Shown here: piece by piece, positions 1 through 8,246 of the stretch
Numbering within the stretch: position 1 is the stretch's first letter
Layout: every line of letters starts with the position of its first letter
DNA from: Rhizaria sp. SCN 62-66
Taxonomy: Eukaryota; Rhizaria, unplaced
DNA: 23,196 bases
Assembly (NCBI GenBank): GCA_001724265.1
Contig: MEDY01000432.1
Location: forward strand, 1-23,196
Direction: 5' to 3'
The notes under the pieces: generated by a model
Told to the model about the DNA's origin: nothing
Database searches by the model: none
What the model saw: the letters and a program-made list of their open reading frames with translations, nothing else
Translations under genes and position numbers: made by a program

Positions 1-1042
1 CGAGGCCGCTGCAGCCGTGACGGCCGCGGCGGAGGCGGAGCGCGGTCTGGGCGCGGCGCGGCTGCAGTGGGCCGAGCACGAGCGCGCACTGGCGCTAGAG
101 ACCGCGGCGGCGGGCCAGGCGTTGCGGGCCGCTGAGGCGCGCGCCGCCGCCGCTGAGGCCGCCGCCGCGGAGGCCGCCAAGAGCGCGCGCAAGGCCGCCA
201 AGGCGCTGGACGAAGCTCGGGCCGAGGGCGCGCAGTGGAAGCTGCGGTGCGAGGCGCTGGAGCTGCGCTGCGGCGGGCTCGAGACGGCCGCGGAGGCGGC
301 GGCCGCGGCGGCCGCGGCGGCGCGCGGCGAGGGCGCGCGCGCGCAGCGGAGCGCTGAGGCCGCTGTGGCGGCGCGGGAGCGCGCGTGGGCGCAAGAGCGG
401 CAGCAGCAGCGGCAGGAGCAGGAGCAGCAACAGCACGCGCAGGAGCGCGAGCGCGCGCGCGAGCTCGAGGCGGCGCAGCAGCTGCAGAAGCAGCGAGAGC
501 AGCAGTTGCGCAGCGAGTGGGAGCGCGCGCGATGCGAGGAGCGCCGCGCCTGGGAGCAGCAGGCCGCGCAGCTGCAGGCGCGCGCTGCTGCCGAGGCTGA
601 GACGGCGCGGCGCGAGGCCGAGAGTGCGCGGCGCGAGACTGAGGCGGCGCGGCGCGAGGCTGCGGCCGCTGGCGCCAAGGTCGAGGCCCTGAGGATGCAG
701 CTAGGTGCGCAGGCCGGCGCCATCAGGCAGGCCGTGGCTGTCAGCGACTGCGCTAACGTCATCAGCCACGCTGTTAGCAACGCCAGTCACAACAATAGTG
801 TCGGCGTCAACACCAGCAGCAACAGTAGCAGCAGCCATCGCGTATGTGCTAAGACTGCTCACGACAGCGTTGTCGCTAGTGGCAGTACTGTTAGTAACAG
901 CGCGAACGGCAATGTGAGCAGTGTGGCGGCGCTTGCGAGGGCGCAAGTGGGCGAGATCAGGGCAGAGGCGGCGGCGAAGGAAGCTGCCGTGCGCGCCAGG
1001 CTGGCGGCTATTCAAGCTAATCCGATCGGTAGCAGCGCGTAA
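1..1042 (+). CDS. Ala-rich coiled-coil protein, C-terminal part (5' end outside window)
   Basis: The frame is open from the first bases of the window (codons in phase with position 2) to TAA at 1040-1042, so the start lies to the left. About 346 residues are visible. Roughly the first 240 are a charged, Ala/Glu/Arg/Gln-rich alpha-helical coiled coil (runs such as QERQQQRQEQEQQQ and repeated EARREAE units). A Ser/Asn-rich low-complexity stretch follows (about 245-305), then a short second helix (GEIRAEAAAKEAAVRARLAA) and the end. There is no transmembrane segment and no catalytic motif. I do not recognise the family; coiled-coil composition alone cannot separate cytoskeletal, centrosomal or tethering proteins. 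It converges with the COG6 gene, and a poly(A) signal lies about 120 nt after the stop. Confidence 0.75.
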   Translation, partial: EAAAAVTAAAEAERGLGAARLQWAEHERALALETAAAGQALRAAEARAAAAEAAAAEAAKSARKAAKALDEARAEGAQWKLRCEALELRCGGLETAAEAAAAAAAAARGEGARAQRSAEAAVAARERAWAQERQQQRQEQEQQQHAQERERARELEAAQQLQKQREQQLRSEWERARCEERRAWEQQAAQLQARAAAEAETARREAESARRETEAARREAAAAGAKVEALRMQLGAQAGAIRQAVAVSDCANVISHAVSNASHNNSVGVNTSSNSSSSHRVCAKTAHDSVVASGSTVSNSANGNVSSVAALARAQVGEIRAEAAAKEAAVRARLAAIQANPIGSSA

Positions 1043-1359
1043 TTATAGCAGAGCTGTGTTCTTTTATCAAAGTGTTGAGTCACAAGGTCCATGTATATTT
1101 AGTAATTTGTTTAATTTGTTGACAGTTTTATCATATGTCCTGTGTCTGTTTATTGTATACAATAAAGAATAAAAAAATAATCTTCATCATCAATTCAACC
1201 ACATAAAATGTGGATGTACTCGACAAGATGTGTGTCCCATTAAAGAATCAAATCTAAGTAAAATGTATTGCAGGTTGGAATAATAATCAACATTTCGTTT
1301 CATAATGACAGTTTTAGTACTCTTACGCTTCGCGTCACGGCTGCTATGTACTTTAACGT
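1043..1359. other. AT-rich spacer between convergent genes 1 and COG6
   Basis: This 317-bp AT-rich stretch holds the 3' UTRs of two converging genes. It contains the palindromic poly(A) element at 1149-1166 and a second plus-strand AATAAA at 1168-1173. No open frame of note, tRNA or other RNA gene was recognised. Confidence 0.7.
1149..1166. terminator. Palindromic bidirectional poly(A) signal
   Basis: TTTATTGTATACAATAAA is a perfect 18-bp palindrome. It reads AATAAA on the plus strand (1161-1166, about 119 nt after the stop of gene 1) and AATAAA on the minus strand (1154-1149, about 206 nt after the COG6 stop). The placement between two convergent genes fits a shared 3'-end signal. Use on both strands is inferred from the hexamer and its position, not shown. 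Confidence 0.6.
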
Positions 1360-4300
1360 TCACTGCTCCTTGTACGCCACCTTGAGCACCGCGGCCAGCG
1401 TCTTGGGCGCCACCACGAACACTTCCTCCCAGTTCACCTGAGCCGCGCTACTTGCAGCCGCACCGGAGCCACTTCCACTCTCGGCACTATTGTTGTCGGC
1501 GTTCGCATTACTCGCGTTGGCGTTAGCGTTAGCATACCCGGCGGCCGGGTCCGCGACAGCGGCCCGGAGCGCGGCGTACTGCGCGACGAGCCCACGCGCG
1601 ACGGTGGCCTTGACGGCCGTGCGCTGCCGCGGGTCCGAGAGCCGCGACGCGAAGGCGAAGGGCAGCAGCGCCGTCGCCGCCGACGCCGCCGCGGCCGTCG
1701 CTGCCTCGTCCTCCTCCTCGCCGGCAGTGCTCGCGCTCGCGCTGAGAGGGCTGCCGTCGCCGGCAGAGTCCTTTGTCGCCGCCGACGCCGCCGCGGTGCT
1801 CGCGTGGAGGTTGATAGTGTTGGGGGGCATCTTGGCGGCAAAACGCTGCAGTGCTTGACGCAAGCTCTCGTAGCTCATGCCAGGCCTCTGCGCCAACGGC
1901 ACCACACTGTTCGCGCCTGCGGGGTTGGCCTTGCTCTTAATGCAAGCCGCGCGCCATTCGGCAACCTCGGCGAAGACGAGTGCGAGCCCGGCGCCCCTGG
2001 CCGAGGAGCCCAGGTCCTCTGCCGCGGCGGCGCGCGCGCTGGCGGCCAGCGCGGCGGCGATCGGCGCGGTGTAGGCCGTCGGGACGGGCGCGCCGTGCAG
2101 GGAGGACTGCAGCAGACTAAGGCAGTTGCTGTGGATGACCGAGGCCTCGCACGCGCTCAGGGCGCGCAACGAGCTCGACACAGAGCCAGAGCCCGTGCTG
2201 CTGCTGTTGCTGTTGTTTGCGTTGGCGTTGGTGGTGGCGATGCTGGCCTCGCGCGCGAGCACGCCGGCGAAGCGCACGAGCGGCGTGACGGCGGCCTCGG
2301 CGAGCGCGGCGGCGTCGGCCTCGGCGTCGACGGCGCTGAGCCCCGACAGCTGCTGGCCCGCGGCGCCGATCATCGGCAGCGCGGCCGAGCCCGCGGCCGA
2401 GGCGAACACGCCGTAGCCGTACCCGCCGCCGCCGTACGCCGACACGCCGCCGAGGCCGTGGCCGTGGCCGTGCGCGGCGGCGGCGGCGTCGGCGGCGGCT
2501 GCGGGCAGCGGCGGCGGCGGCGTGCGCACTGGCCCCGGACAAGGGTATGGCGCGACGGGCGCGGTGACGAGCGCGGCCATGTACTGGCGCAGCAGCGCGA
2601 CGCACGCCACGAAAGACTGCGGCGGCAGCAGGCTCGCCGTCAGAGTCGGCAGCGGCGAGTCCAGCGACAGCGACAGGAACGCCGCCAGCGACGCCTCGGT
2701 CTCCGTCTCCGCCTCGCTCGCGCCCGCGCCCGCGCTGGCCGCAGCAGTGCCGCTGGCGCTGGCGCTGCTTACGCCGGCGCCGGAAAGCGGTGACTGCGCG
2801 CTCTTGTCGGGCATGAGCGTGAGCGCGGCGAGGCGGCCGCACGTGGCTTCGGAGAGCTTCGCGGTGAGCAAGCCCTGCGCGCGCGAGTAGAGCGACACGC
2901 ACAGCGACTCCAGCTGCGTCAGGAACACGGACGGCACGCTCACGCTCACACTCGCAGTAACAGTAACAGTCCCGGGCTGAGACGCGGCGCTGGCGCTGCG
3001 GGAGAGGCTGCCGGCGGCCACCACAGCAGCCGCAGCGCTCTGGTTCGGGGCGGCGGCGCTACCCGGACTCACGGCAACTGCGGCTGCGGATGCGGTGCTG
3101 CCGTGCGGCGTGAGCAGCGTGGCGAGCGTGGCAGCGTAGTACAGCAGCACACCGCGCACCGCGCAGAGCACGAGCAGGCGCTTCTCCTGCGCCAACGCGG
3201 CAGCCAGCGCGGGCAGCACCGCGGGCGCCAGAGTGTCCAGGAAGAGCGACAGACACAGCGAGACGTCCATCGCGGTCGGCGCAAGTACTGTCGTGCCTGC
3301 CGTCGCTGTCGCCGCCGTCGCAGAGGTTGAGGAAGCTGCAATGGCAACGGCAGTGCTGTTTGTGGTCGTAATGTTGTTGTTGTTTGCGCTGGAAGGGATG
3401 AGGTACCACGAGCTGTTGTTGTTGCTAGGATTACCACTTGCGCCAGCGCTCACGTTGCTCGGGCTGGTGGCGGGCACAAGAGCGTTTGAGTAGCTATTGG
3501 TGTTGGAGCTCGAAGCGAGCGAGGGAACGAACGGCACGCACACGCTCTCGCATTCGCTCCCCGCGGTCTGATTACACCTCGTGTTCGCCGCGCTGGAAGC
3601 AGTGGTGGAGGTGTTGTTGGCGTAGTCGCGCAGCCGTACCCTTAGCTGGGCTAAGAAGCACGCGTCGCCCTCCTCCGCGCTGAGCGTCGCCACAGGAGCA
3701 GCCTCCGCGTTGTCGACGTGGGTGCTGTTGGCGCCAGCGGCCGCAGTCTGCGCGGCGACCACAAGCGCCCCGCCCGGCCCCGTCGCAGCGGCCGTGGCCG
3801 TGGTCGCGGCAGTGAGCAGTGACGTCAAGAGCGCGCGCTCGCCGCGCACGGCCTCGACGGCGGCCGAGAGCGCGCGCGTGGCGGCGGCGAAGCACTCTGT
3901 CTCGCTCGCGGGCGCCACCAGCGCCGCCGCGGCAGACTCAAAGGCCGCGACCGCCGCCGACGAGCCTGCGGCGGCAGCAGCAGCCGCGGACGACGAGGCA
4001 CTGGCAGAGCTGCTATGACTGCCGCCGCTATTGCTGGACTCATCGAACTCGCCGCCACCCCAGAAGGCGGGCACCGCGTCGTCGCTCGCGCCGCCGCTAT
4101 ACCCGCCGTATCCACTGCTGCTCGAGTTGTTGTTGGTGGCGGCATTGGCGGCGCTAGTGACTGTGAGCAGGCCGCGTTTGGCGACCTCGCCGCGCTGCTC
4201 CGCCAACAGGTGCAGGAACTGGCAAAACGCGGCGGGCGCGGCGGCGGCCAGCGCGCGCGCCGCAAGGCGGTGGCCCGCACTCGCGGTGGCCGCCACCGCC

Positions 4301-5466
4301 AGCGAGCCGGGGCCAGTCCCTGCACTTGCGCCAGCGCCAGAGGAGGCGGTGACGGGGCTGGGCGCCTCGTGGTGGTGGTGGCTAGGGCTGGTGAGGCTGT
4401 GGTTGCTGTCTCGGCTGGCGGGAGAGTTGAAGCCGAGCGCGGCGGCGGCCCCGCGGTGCGGCTTGACTTCCGCGGCAAGCCAGTCCGCAAGCGCAGCGAC
4501 GCCCGCGGCGAAGGCAGTGTGGGCCGCGGTGTGGAACGGCACGCAGAGCGGCGCGAGTGCCGGCTTGAGCTGCGCGAAGGTGAGGCAGCGCGAGCGGACG
4601 AACACTGAGCGGGACAGCGCGCGGAAGAAGAGCGGAAACGCAGACGCCACGGGAGCCGCAGCGGTCGAGACAAAGGTGGGGGATGACGAGGCGGCGCCCG
4701 GGCCGTTACTGCTGCTGCTGCTGCTGCTGTTGTTTGAGTCGAGAGTGTCGGTGTTGCTGTTGACGTTGTTGTACGCAGCGTTGATGTGGTTAAACGTCAC
4801 ACTGCTGCTGCTGTTGCCGCTCTGCAACTGCTGCTGTTGATGATGGTGGTGCTGCTGCTGTAGAGGCGGGCGGTACGCTGGCCCCGCTGCGAGCGCCTCG
4901 GTTTCTTCTGCAGTGAGCCTGTAGCCCTCGACGAAGGTGCTGGCGAGGTGGAGTCGTGCGTCCGCGCGCGCCTTTTCCGCAACCAACGCGCGCGTGCTCT
5001 CGCGAACCGCGGCGCTGGACCGTGTCGCCGCCGCCAGCCGGTCGCTGATAGCGTCGCAGGTCGACTCGAGCGCCGAGACCGTCTCTTGCAGACTGGCGAT
5101 TTGCGAGTCGAGGCAAGAGAAGACGTCGACCGAGGACTGGTACAGCGAGATGGACTCGTTCTCGAGCTTCTCCTGCAGAATTAGCGCGTCGGGCACAATT
5201 GACTGTGGGTACGCTGCAGCGTCGCCGGCCGCCGAGGCCGCGGTTGAGCCCGCGGCGGTCGCCGCCGAGGCGGTGGCGGCGAGGTGGCTGTGTGAAGGGA
5301 TACTGGAGACAATCAAGTCGGAGTACTCGACGAGGCCCTCGATGACGTCGTCGTTGTCCAGGAAGGAGCCGATCTCCTGTGCAAGGATCTTTTTCGCCTG
5401 CCGCTGCACGGCTGACGCGTGCGGGCTCAGCGGCGTGGCCAGCGGCGCGGGAGAACGGAAAGACAT
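1360..5466 (-). CDS. COG6: Conserved oligomeric Golgi complex subunit 6 (COG6), expanded
   Basis: COG6 is a subunit of lobe B of the COG tether, which captures retrograde vesicles at the Golgi. The protein has about 1368 residues from ATG at 5466 (A at -3) to TGA at 1360-1362; the frame is open further upstream but has no earlier ATG. Family hallmarks occur in order: an N-terminal helix (QAKKILAQEIGSFL), a coiled coil at about 93-195 ending in the COG6-like FVEGYRLTAEETEAL, then a LFFRALSRSVFVRSRC block near 275, and at the C-terminus LSDPRQR, YAALRAAVADPAAGY (about 1300) and VAPKTLAAVLKV. Typical COG6 is about 650 residues; the excess is low-complexity Ser, Asn, Ala, Gly and His/Gln sequence between conserved blocks. 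No in-frame TAG occurs. It is divergent from the importin-like gene and convergent with gene 1. Identity rests on recognised family pattern, without alignment. Confidence 0.88.
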   Translation of the reverse strand: MSFRSPAPLATPLSPHASAVQRQAKKILAQEIGSFLDNDDVIEGLVEYSDLIVSSIPSHSHLAATASAATAAGSTAASAAGDAAAYPQSIVPDALILQEKLENESISLYQSSVDVFSCLDSQIASLQETVSALESTCDAISDRLAAATRSSAAVRESTRALVAEKARADARLHLASTFVEGYRLTAEETEALAAGPAYRPPLQQQHHHHQQQQLQSGNSSSSVTFNHINAAYNNVNSNTDTLDSNNSSSSSSSNGPGAASSSPTFVSTAAAPVASAFPLFFRALSRSVFVRSRCLTFAQLKPALAPLCVPFHTAAHTAFAAGVAALADWLAAEVKPHRGAAAALGFNSPASRDSNHSLTSPSHHHHEAPSPVTASSGAGASAGTGPGSLAVAATASAGHRLAARALAAAAPAAFCQFLHLLAEQRGEVAKRGLLTVTSAANAATNNNSSSSGYGGYSGGASDDAVPAFWGGGEFDESSNSGGSHSSSASASSSAAAAAAAGSSAAVAAFESAAAALVAPASETECFAAATRALSAAVEAVRGERALLTSLLTAATTATAAATGPGGALVVAAQTAAAGANSTHVDNAEAAPVATLSAEEGDACFLAQLRVRLRDYANNTSTTASSAANTRCNQTAGSECESVCVPFVPSLASSSNTNSYSNALVPATSPSNVSAGASGNPSNNNSSWYLIPSSANNNNITTTNSTAVAIAASSTSATAATATAGTTVLAPTAMDVSLCLSLFLDTLAPAVLPALAAALAQEKRLLVLCAVRGVLLYYAATLATLLTPHGSTASAAAVAVSPGSAAAPNQSAAAAVVAAGSLSRSASAASQPGTVTVTASVSVSVPSVFLTQLESLCVSLYSRAQGLLTAKLSEATCGRLAALTLMPDKSAQSPLSGAGVSSASASGTAAASAGAGASEAETETEASLAAFLSLSLDSPLPTLTASLLPPQSFVACVALLRQYMAALVTAPVAPYPCPGPVRTPPPPLPAAAADAAAAAHGHGHGLGGVSAYGGGGYGYGVFASAAGSAALPMIGAAGQQLSGLSAVDAEADAAALAEAAVTPLVRFAGVLAREASIATTNANANNSNSSSTGSGSVSSSLRALSACEASVIHSNCLSLLQSSLHGAPVPTAYTAPIAAALAASARAAAAEDLGSSARGAGLALVFAEVAEWRAACIKSKANPAGANSVVPLAQRPGMSYESLRQALQRFAAKMPPNTINLHASTAAASAATKDSAGDGSPLSASASTAGEEEDEAATAAAASAATALLPFAFASRLSDPRQRTAVKATVARGLVAQYAALRAAVADPAAGYANANANASNANADNNSAESGSGSGAAASSAAQVNWEEVFVVAPKTLAAVLKVAYKEQ
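4709..4729. repeat. (CTG)7 triplet repeat within COG6
   Basis: Seven perfect CTG units are read on the minus strand in the AGC phase, giving a seven-Ser run. The run sits in a Ser/Asn insert between the coiled coil and the FFRAL block of COG6. Further imperfect CTG/GTG runs at 4801-4860 encode a mixed Gln/His tract. These look like slippage-derived in-frame expansions. Confidence 0.85.
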
Positions 5467-5911
5467 GATGTCCCTCGCTCCACCTGGCGCCACAGACGCG
5501 GAAAAGCGAATACAAACAGATAGAGTGAGTGAAGGTCCAGTGTAAATAAAACATTATATTATTTTCTCAGTATAATATCACAGCATTGTGGTCTCAGGCA
5601 TGGTGACGGAATCTGTGGTGATTTCAAAGACTTGATTCGTCATCAATCGCAAAAGCGAGCTCGCAAACTGGTCATCAGCGATCATAAGGATTTCGGAGTC
5701 ATATCAGTCAGCCTTGGTCTATTTGGCATATATTTGCATGTTTTTGGGATTGCATTTGAACTGATTGCAATATATTATTGCCACTTTCCTCCCCGTACTG
5801 TGTGTTCGCCAGTGCAGCCATATCCGAGAAGAGTTGGCTCTTCCTCACGTTGCAATTGACAAATCTTGGCGAGCGCAAGCAGGATTTCTACTTCTTCGTC
5901 TTGCCTAGGCG
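5467..5911. promoter_or_regulatory. Divergent promoter/5' UTR region, COG6 (-) and importin-like gene (+)
   Basis: This 445-bp AT-richer spacer lies between two divergently transcribed genes, so it must hold both promoters. A strong pyrimidine tract ending in CCTAG (5886-5908) lies 3 bp before the plus-strand ATG and resembles a 3' splice site. A GTGAGT at 5525-5530 could be its donor, which would make a 384-nt 5'-UTR intron, but this is speculative. A short plus-strand upstream ATG frame (5600) ends after 11 codons at TGA. No convincing TATA box and no tRNA seen. Confidence 0.45.
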
Positions 5912-7648
5912 ATGTCCTCCCCATTTTACAATGCCTAGTTTCACAAGTCACTTGCGGATTTGATGTCGCTGTCGTCGACCTGCGCGGGAGTCACGAAGCT
6001 GTTGTTCACCCTCTGCGGCGACGACGGCGAGTCAGTCCCCGATTCGGCGGCCTACCTCGAGCCCGAAGTGATTGACTGGCTTGTGCAGTCTTTATATTAC
6101 TCCCCCGCGGATGCTGAGCAGGTCAAACGCACGTATATGACGGTTACCCTGCTGGAGACGGCGTTGGGCCAGGCCGTCGACGGGTCCGCGGTGCTGCTCC
6201 GCCACTGCGTGCCTGAGAAGCTAAGCCGCCTGCTGTCGCCGTGGGCCCGCGACGGGCGCAGTGGCGCCGCCAGGACCGCGCTGACGCTTTTGAGCGACGT
6301 CGCTTGCGAGGGCCGCGACGCCGTGGACGAGCTGGTCGCGCGCGGTGTGTTTGCGGACTTGTGCAGCCTCATTGCCGAACTGCATTAGCACACTCCCACT
6401 CCCGCTCGCATTCGCACTGGCACTGGCGTTGGTGCCGCCGATGGCATCGTTGATGCCCAAGTCGACATTGATGTTGATGTCAACCACCACCAGTTGTTGC
6501 ACATTCTCGCCCACACCGTGGCTTTCTTTGCACACGTCAGGCCGCCGCTGCCGTACGCCACTGTGGCGCCGCTGGTGCCGCTGCTGGGGCTCGCACTGCG
6601 TCGCGACCCCACATCCCCGTAGCTCGCGCGCGCACTCTCCGAGCTCCTGCGCGCGCTGTGGCACCTTTTGCGCAATATGGACGAGCCCGGGGCCGCGCTC
6701 GCCGCCGTCGTCGCCGGCGGCGAGGACAGCGTCTTCAACACCGTGGTTTCGCGCCTTGTCGTGAACGTCGATATGAACCCCGAGCTGTCTCCGTCCGCAT
6801 TCTAGATTGTCAAGCTGGTTGCTAATTTCGACGGCGCTGTTGCGAACGATGTGAATAACGAGCGTGATCGCAATAGTCGCCGCGATATGCCCGGCGACGA
6901 TGCCGACGGCGTCGAGCTCGACATCCCCACGCGCGCATTCACGCCCGCAGTGTTGTCGCGGCTCAAGCACATCGCCGGCGCACTGGACCGCTACAACGCG
7001 ATGCAGATGTCCTCGATGCTGTCGCTGCTCTCGGCGCTGCTGACTAAGGGCCCCTTGCTGGCGGTTCGCGTGTTCGAGTCGGGCGTGCTCCAGACTGTGG
7101 TCCGGGGCGCGCCCGTGCCGCTCGGCGACATTGTGGGCGACGACGACGAGAGCGGTTTGTGGTGGACGGCTGCCGAGATGGGATGGCTCTTCTATCGCGC
7201 GCTCGTTGCAAAAGCACCGGCCAACGCGCTTACATCAACTGACGAAGATGACAATAGTACTAAATCTCGTGACCGTGACCGTGCGAAGATGGCAGCGGCG
7301 TTGCTTGACTGCGGCGCGATGCGTTATTGCGTTGAGACACTCTCTGCGGCCGCCGTTGCAACCGAGCCGCCGCCGAACCAGCTGCTGGACCGGATGCTCG
7401 AGGCGCTGCGCGCCCTGATCGCGGCCGGCGACACGAGTCCGGACCCGGCGGTGCGGCGCGACGGCGCGACGCCGCGCAACGCGTTCCTGGCGGTCTTTTT
7501 CGAGGCGGGCGGCCGCACCATGCTGGTGCGACTGGCTCGCAACGAGGCCGTGTGCGCGCACTCGCTGGGGCCGCTGACGGACCTGCAGCGGCTCGTGCAC
7601 GACATTGTGGGCAAGGCCGAGTACGATGACGACAGCGTGCGACAGTAA
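5912..7648 (+). CDS. Importin-alpha-like armadillo protein with four in-frame TAG codons
   Basis: Importin-alpha carries NLS cargo to importin-beta. One frame runs from ATG 5912 (G at -3) to TAA 7646-7648, 578 codons, close to the usual 520-540. It is broken only by TAGs at codons 9, 159, 237 and 298; no TAA, TGA or frameshift. Armadillo helix patterns occupy both sides of three TAGs: FADLCSLIAEL then TAG; TVAPLVPLLGLAL, then TAG, then LARALSELLRALW; SPSAF, TAG, IVKLVANF. The C-terminus (EAGGRTMLVRLARNEAV ... DIVGKAEYDDDS, from about 531) resembles importin-alpha repeat 10 and its acidic tail. An IBB domain is not visible, and the Trp/Asn ladder that grips NLS peptides looks replaced. A later in-frame ATG (5963) has a poor context. 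It could be a fast-evolving paralogue, another armadillo protein, or a decaying copy if TAG is a stop here. Confidence 0.65.
5936..5938 (+). other. In-frame TAG, codon 9 of importin-like gene
   Basis: TAG lies between FYNA and FHKSLADLM, in phase with ATG 5912. It counts as an internal codon only if 5912 is the start; with a start at 5963 it would be 5' UTR. The purine at -3 at 5912, matching the COG6, DcpS and EDEM starts, favours 5912. Confidence 0.5.
6386..6388 (+). other. In-frame TAG, codon 159 of importin-like gene
   Basis: The codon directly follows an armadillo-like helix (LCSLIAELH) and precedes a Thr/Pro/Asp-rich linker that leads to the next repeat in the same frame. Hiding it in an intron would require a donor inside the preceding helix, and none fits. 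Confidence 0.75.
6620..6622 (+). other. In-frame TAG, codon 237 of importin-like gene
   Basis: The TAG sits between RRDPTSP and LARALSELLRALW, at the N-terminal turn of an armadillo helix. A polar residue such as Gln or Glu after Ser-Pro is common at this position. Confidence 0.75.
6803..6805 (+). other. In-frame TAG, codon 298 of importin-like gene
   Basis: The TAG lies in the middle of a predicted armadillo helix (SPSAF, TAG, IVKLVANF). By pattern it corresponds to the Arg in the importin-alpha motif PALRAVGN, so a Gln here would be a conservative replacement. Confidence 0.75.
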
Positions 7649-7718
7649 GATGTAGGCGGTTCTTCGAGTAAACTTGCCGTCTTGTAAGTTGTGATGATTT
7701 TGATTTTTTTTTTGTCTG

Positions 7719-7724
7719 ATTAAA
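7719..7724 (+). terminator. Candidate poly(A) signal ATTAAA of importin-like gene
   Basis: ATTAAA, the commonest AATAAA variant, follows a T-rich run and lies about 71 nt beyond the TAA stop. Assigned by hexamer and position only. Confidence 0.4.
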
Positions 7725-7943
7725 ACATTAAGCTGAAGTTATAATAGTCCAATATTGAGAATAGTTAACACTTGCGGTGATGGAAACAAGTGGAAAGTAA
7801 TCATACAGGTGTAGAAATACTTTTCACGTTTTCGATTTGCAAAATACACTATATAGTTGACAACAAACATGTTCTATATAAGTTAAAATTGTCATTAATT
7901 GATTCCGACTAGAAATCTTTATTCCAATTACAGTGTACTCTGG

Positions 7944-8019
7944 CTATTAGTCGGTCCTAAGTTGAATGGCAATGTTGAGGTCATGAAAACATTGCCATCC
8001 AATTTAGGACCACTAATAG
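7944..8019. repeat. Long imperfect inverted repeat (hairpin)
   Basis: The left arm 7944-7976 (33 nt, beginning CTATTAGTCGGTCC) and right arm 7988-8019 (32 nt, ending GGACCACTAATAG) are reverse complements, apart from one bulged C, one position that would form a G-U pair and one A-C mismatch. The loop is 11 nt (7977-7987). Transcribed from either strand it folds into a hairpin of about 30 pairs. If DcpS uses the poly(A) signal at 7923-7918, the hairpin is in its 3' UTR. It could be a very small MITE-like element, a structured UTR element or a small-RNA precursor; no target-site duplication is evident. Confidence 0.8.
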
Positions 8020-8246
8020 GGTAGTTTTTGTAAATATACACGGTGAATTAGAATACATGTTGCGGAGCGCTTGCTCAAAGCTATTGTAGCTGTCACCACC
8101 AGCGCGCAGGGATGTTCTTGTTCCCGTCTTAATTGTAATCAACGCACATCTACAGTCTGCGATCTAAGCTAGGACTCGTCAGAGTCCATTTTCGCACTTA
8201 GACCGCACTTAGCTGAACCCGTAATTCGACAGCACTTAGCCCGCGC

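Larger units (their letters stand above)
7649..8246. other. AT-rich spacer between convergent importin-like and DcpS genes
   Basis: This 598-bp AT-rich region carries the 3' UTRs of both neighbours. It holds an ATTAAA (7719-7724, about 71 nt after the importin-like stop), a minus-strand AATAAA (TTTATT on plus at 7918-7923, about 325 nt after the DcpS stop) and the inverted repeat at 7944-8019. No coding frame or tRNA recognised. Confidence 0.6.

Noticed and set aside
1804-2793. Plus-strand open frame of 329 codons opposite COG6
   Set aside because: Gly/Arg-rich antisense shadow of the COG6 gene, which carries clear family motifs on the other strand.
5632-5859. Plus-strand open frame of 75 codons upstream of the importin-like gene
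   Set aside because: No ATG start, AT-rich and without coding-like composition; it lies in the divergent promoter region.
6386-6805. Introns as the explanation for the internal TAGs
   Set aside because: Coding-like armadillo sequence runs right up to and beyond each TAG, no donor/acceptor pairs of frame-preserving length were found around them, and the other genes are uninterrupted.
6221-6970. Minus-strand open frame of 249 codons covering three of the TAGs
   Set aside because: If real it would remove the need for TAG recoding, but it has no recognisable fold, while the plus-strand frame shows armadillo helices on both sides of each TAG and a matching C-terminus.
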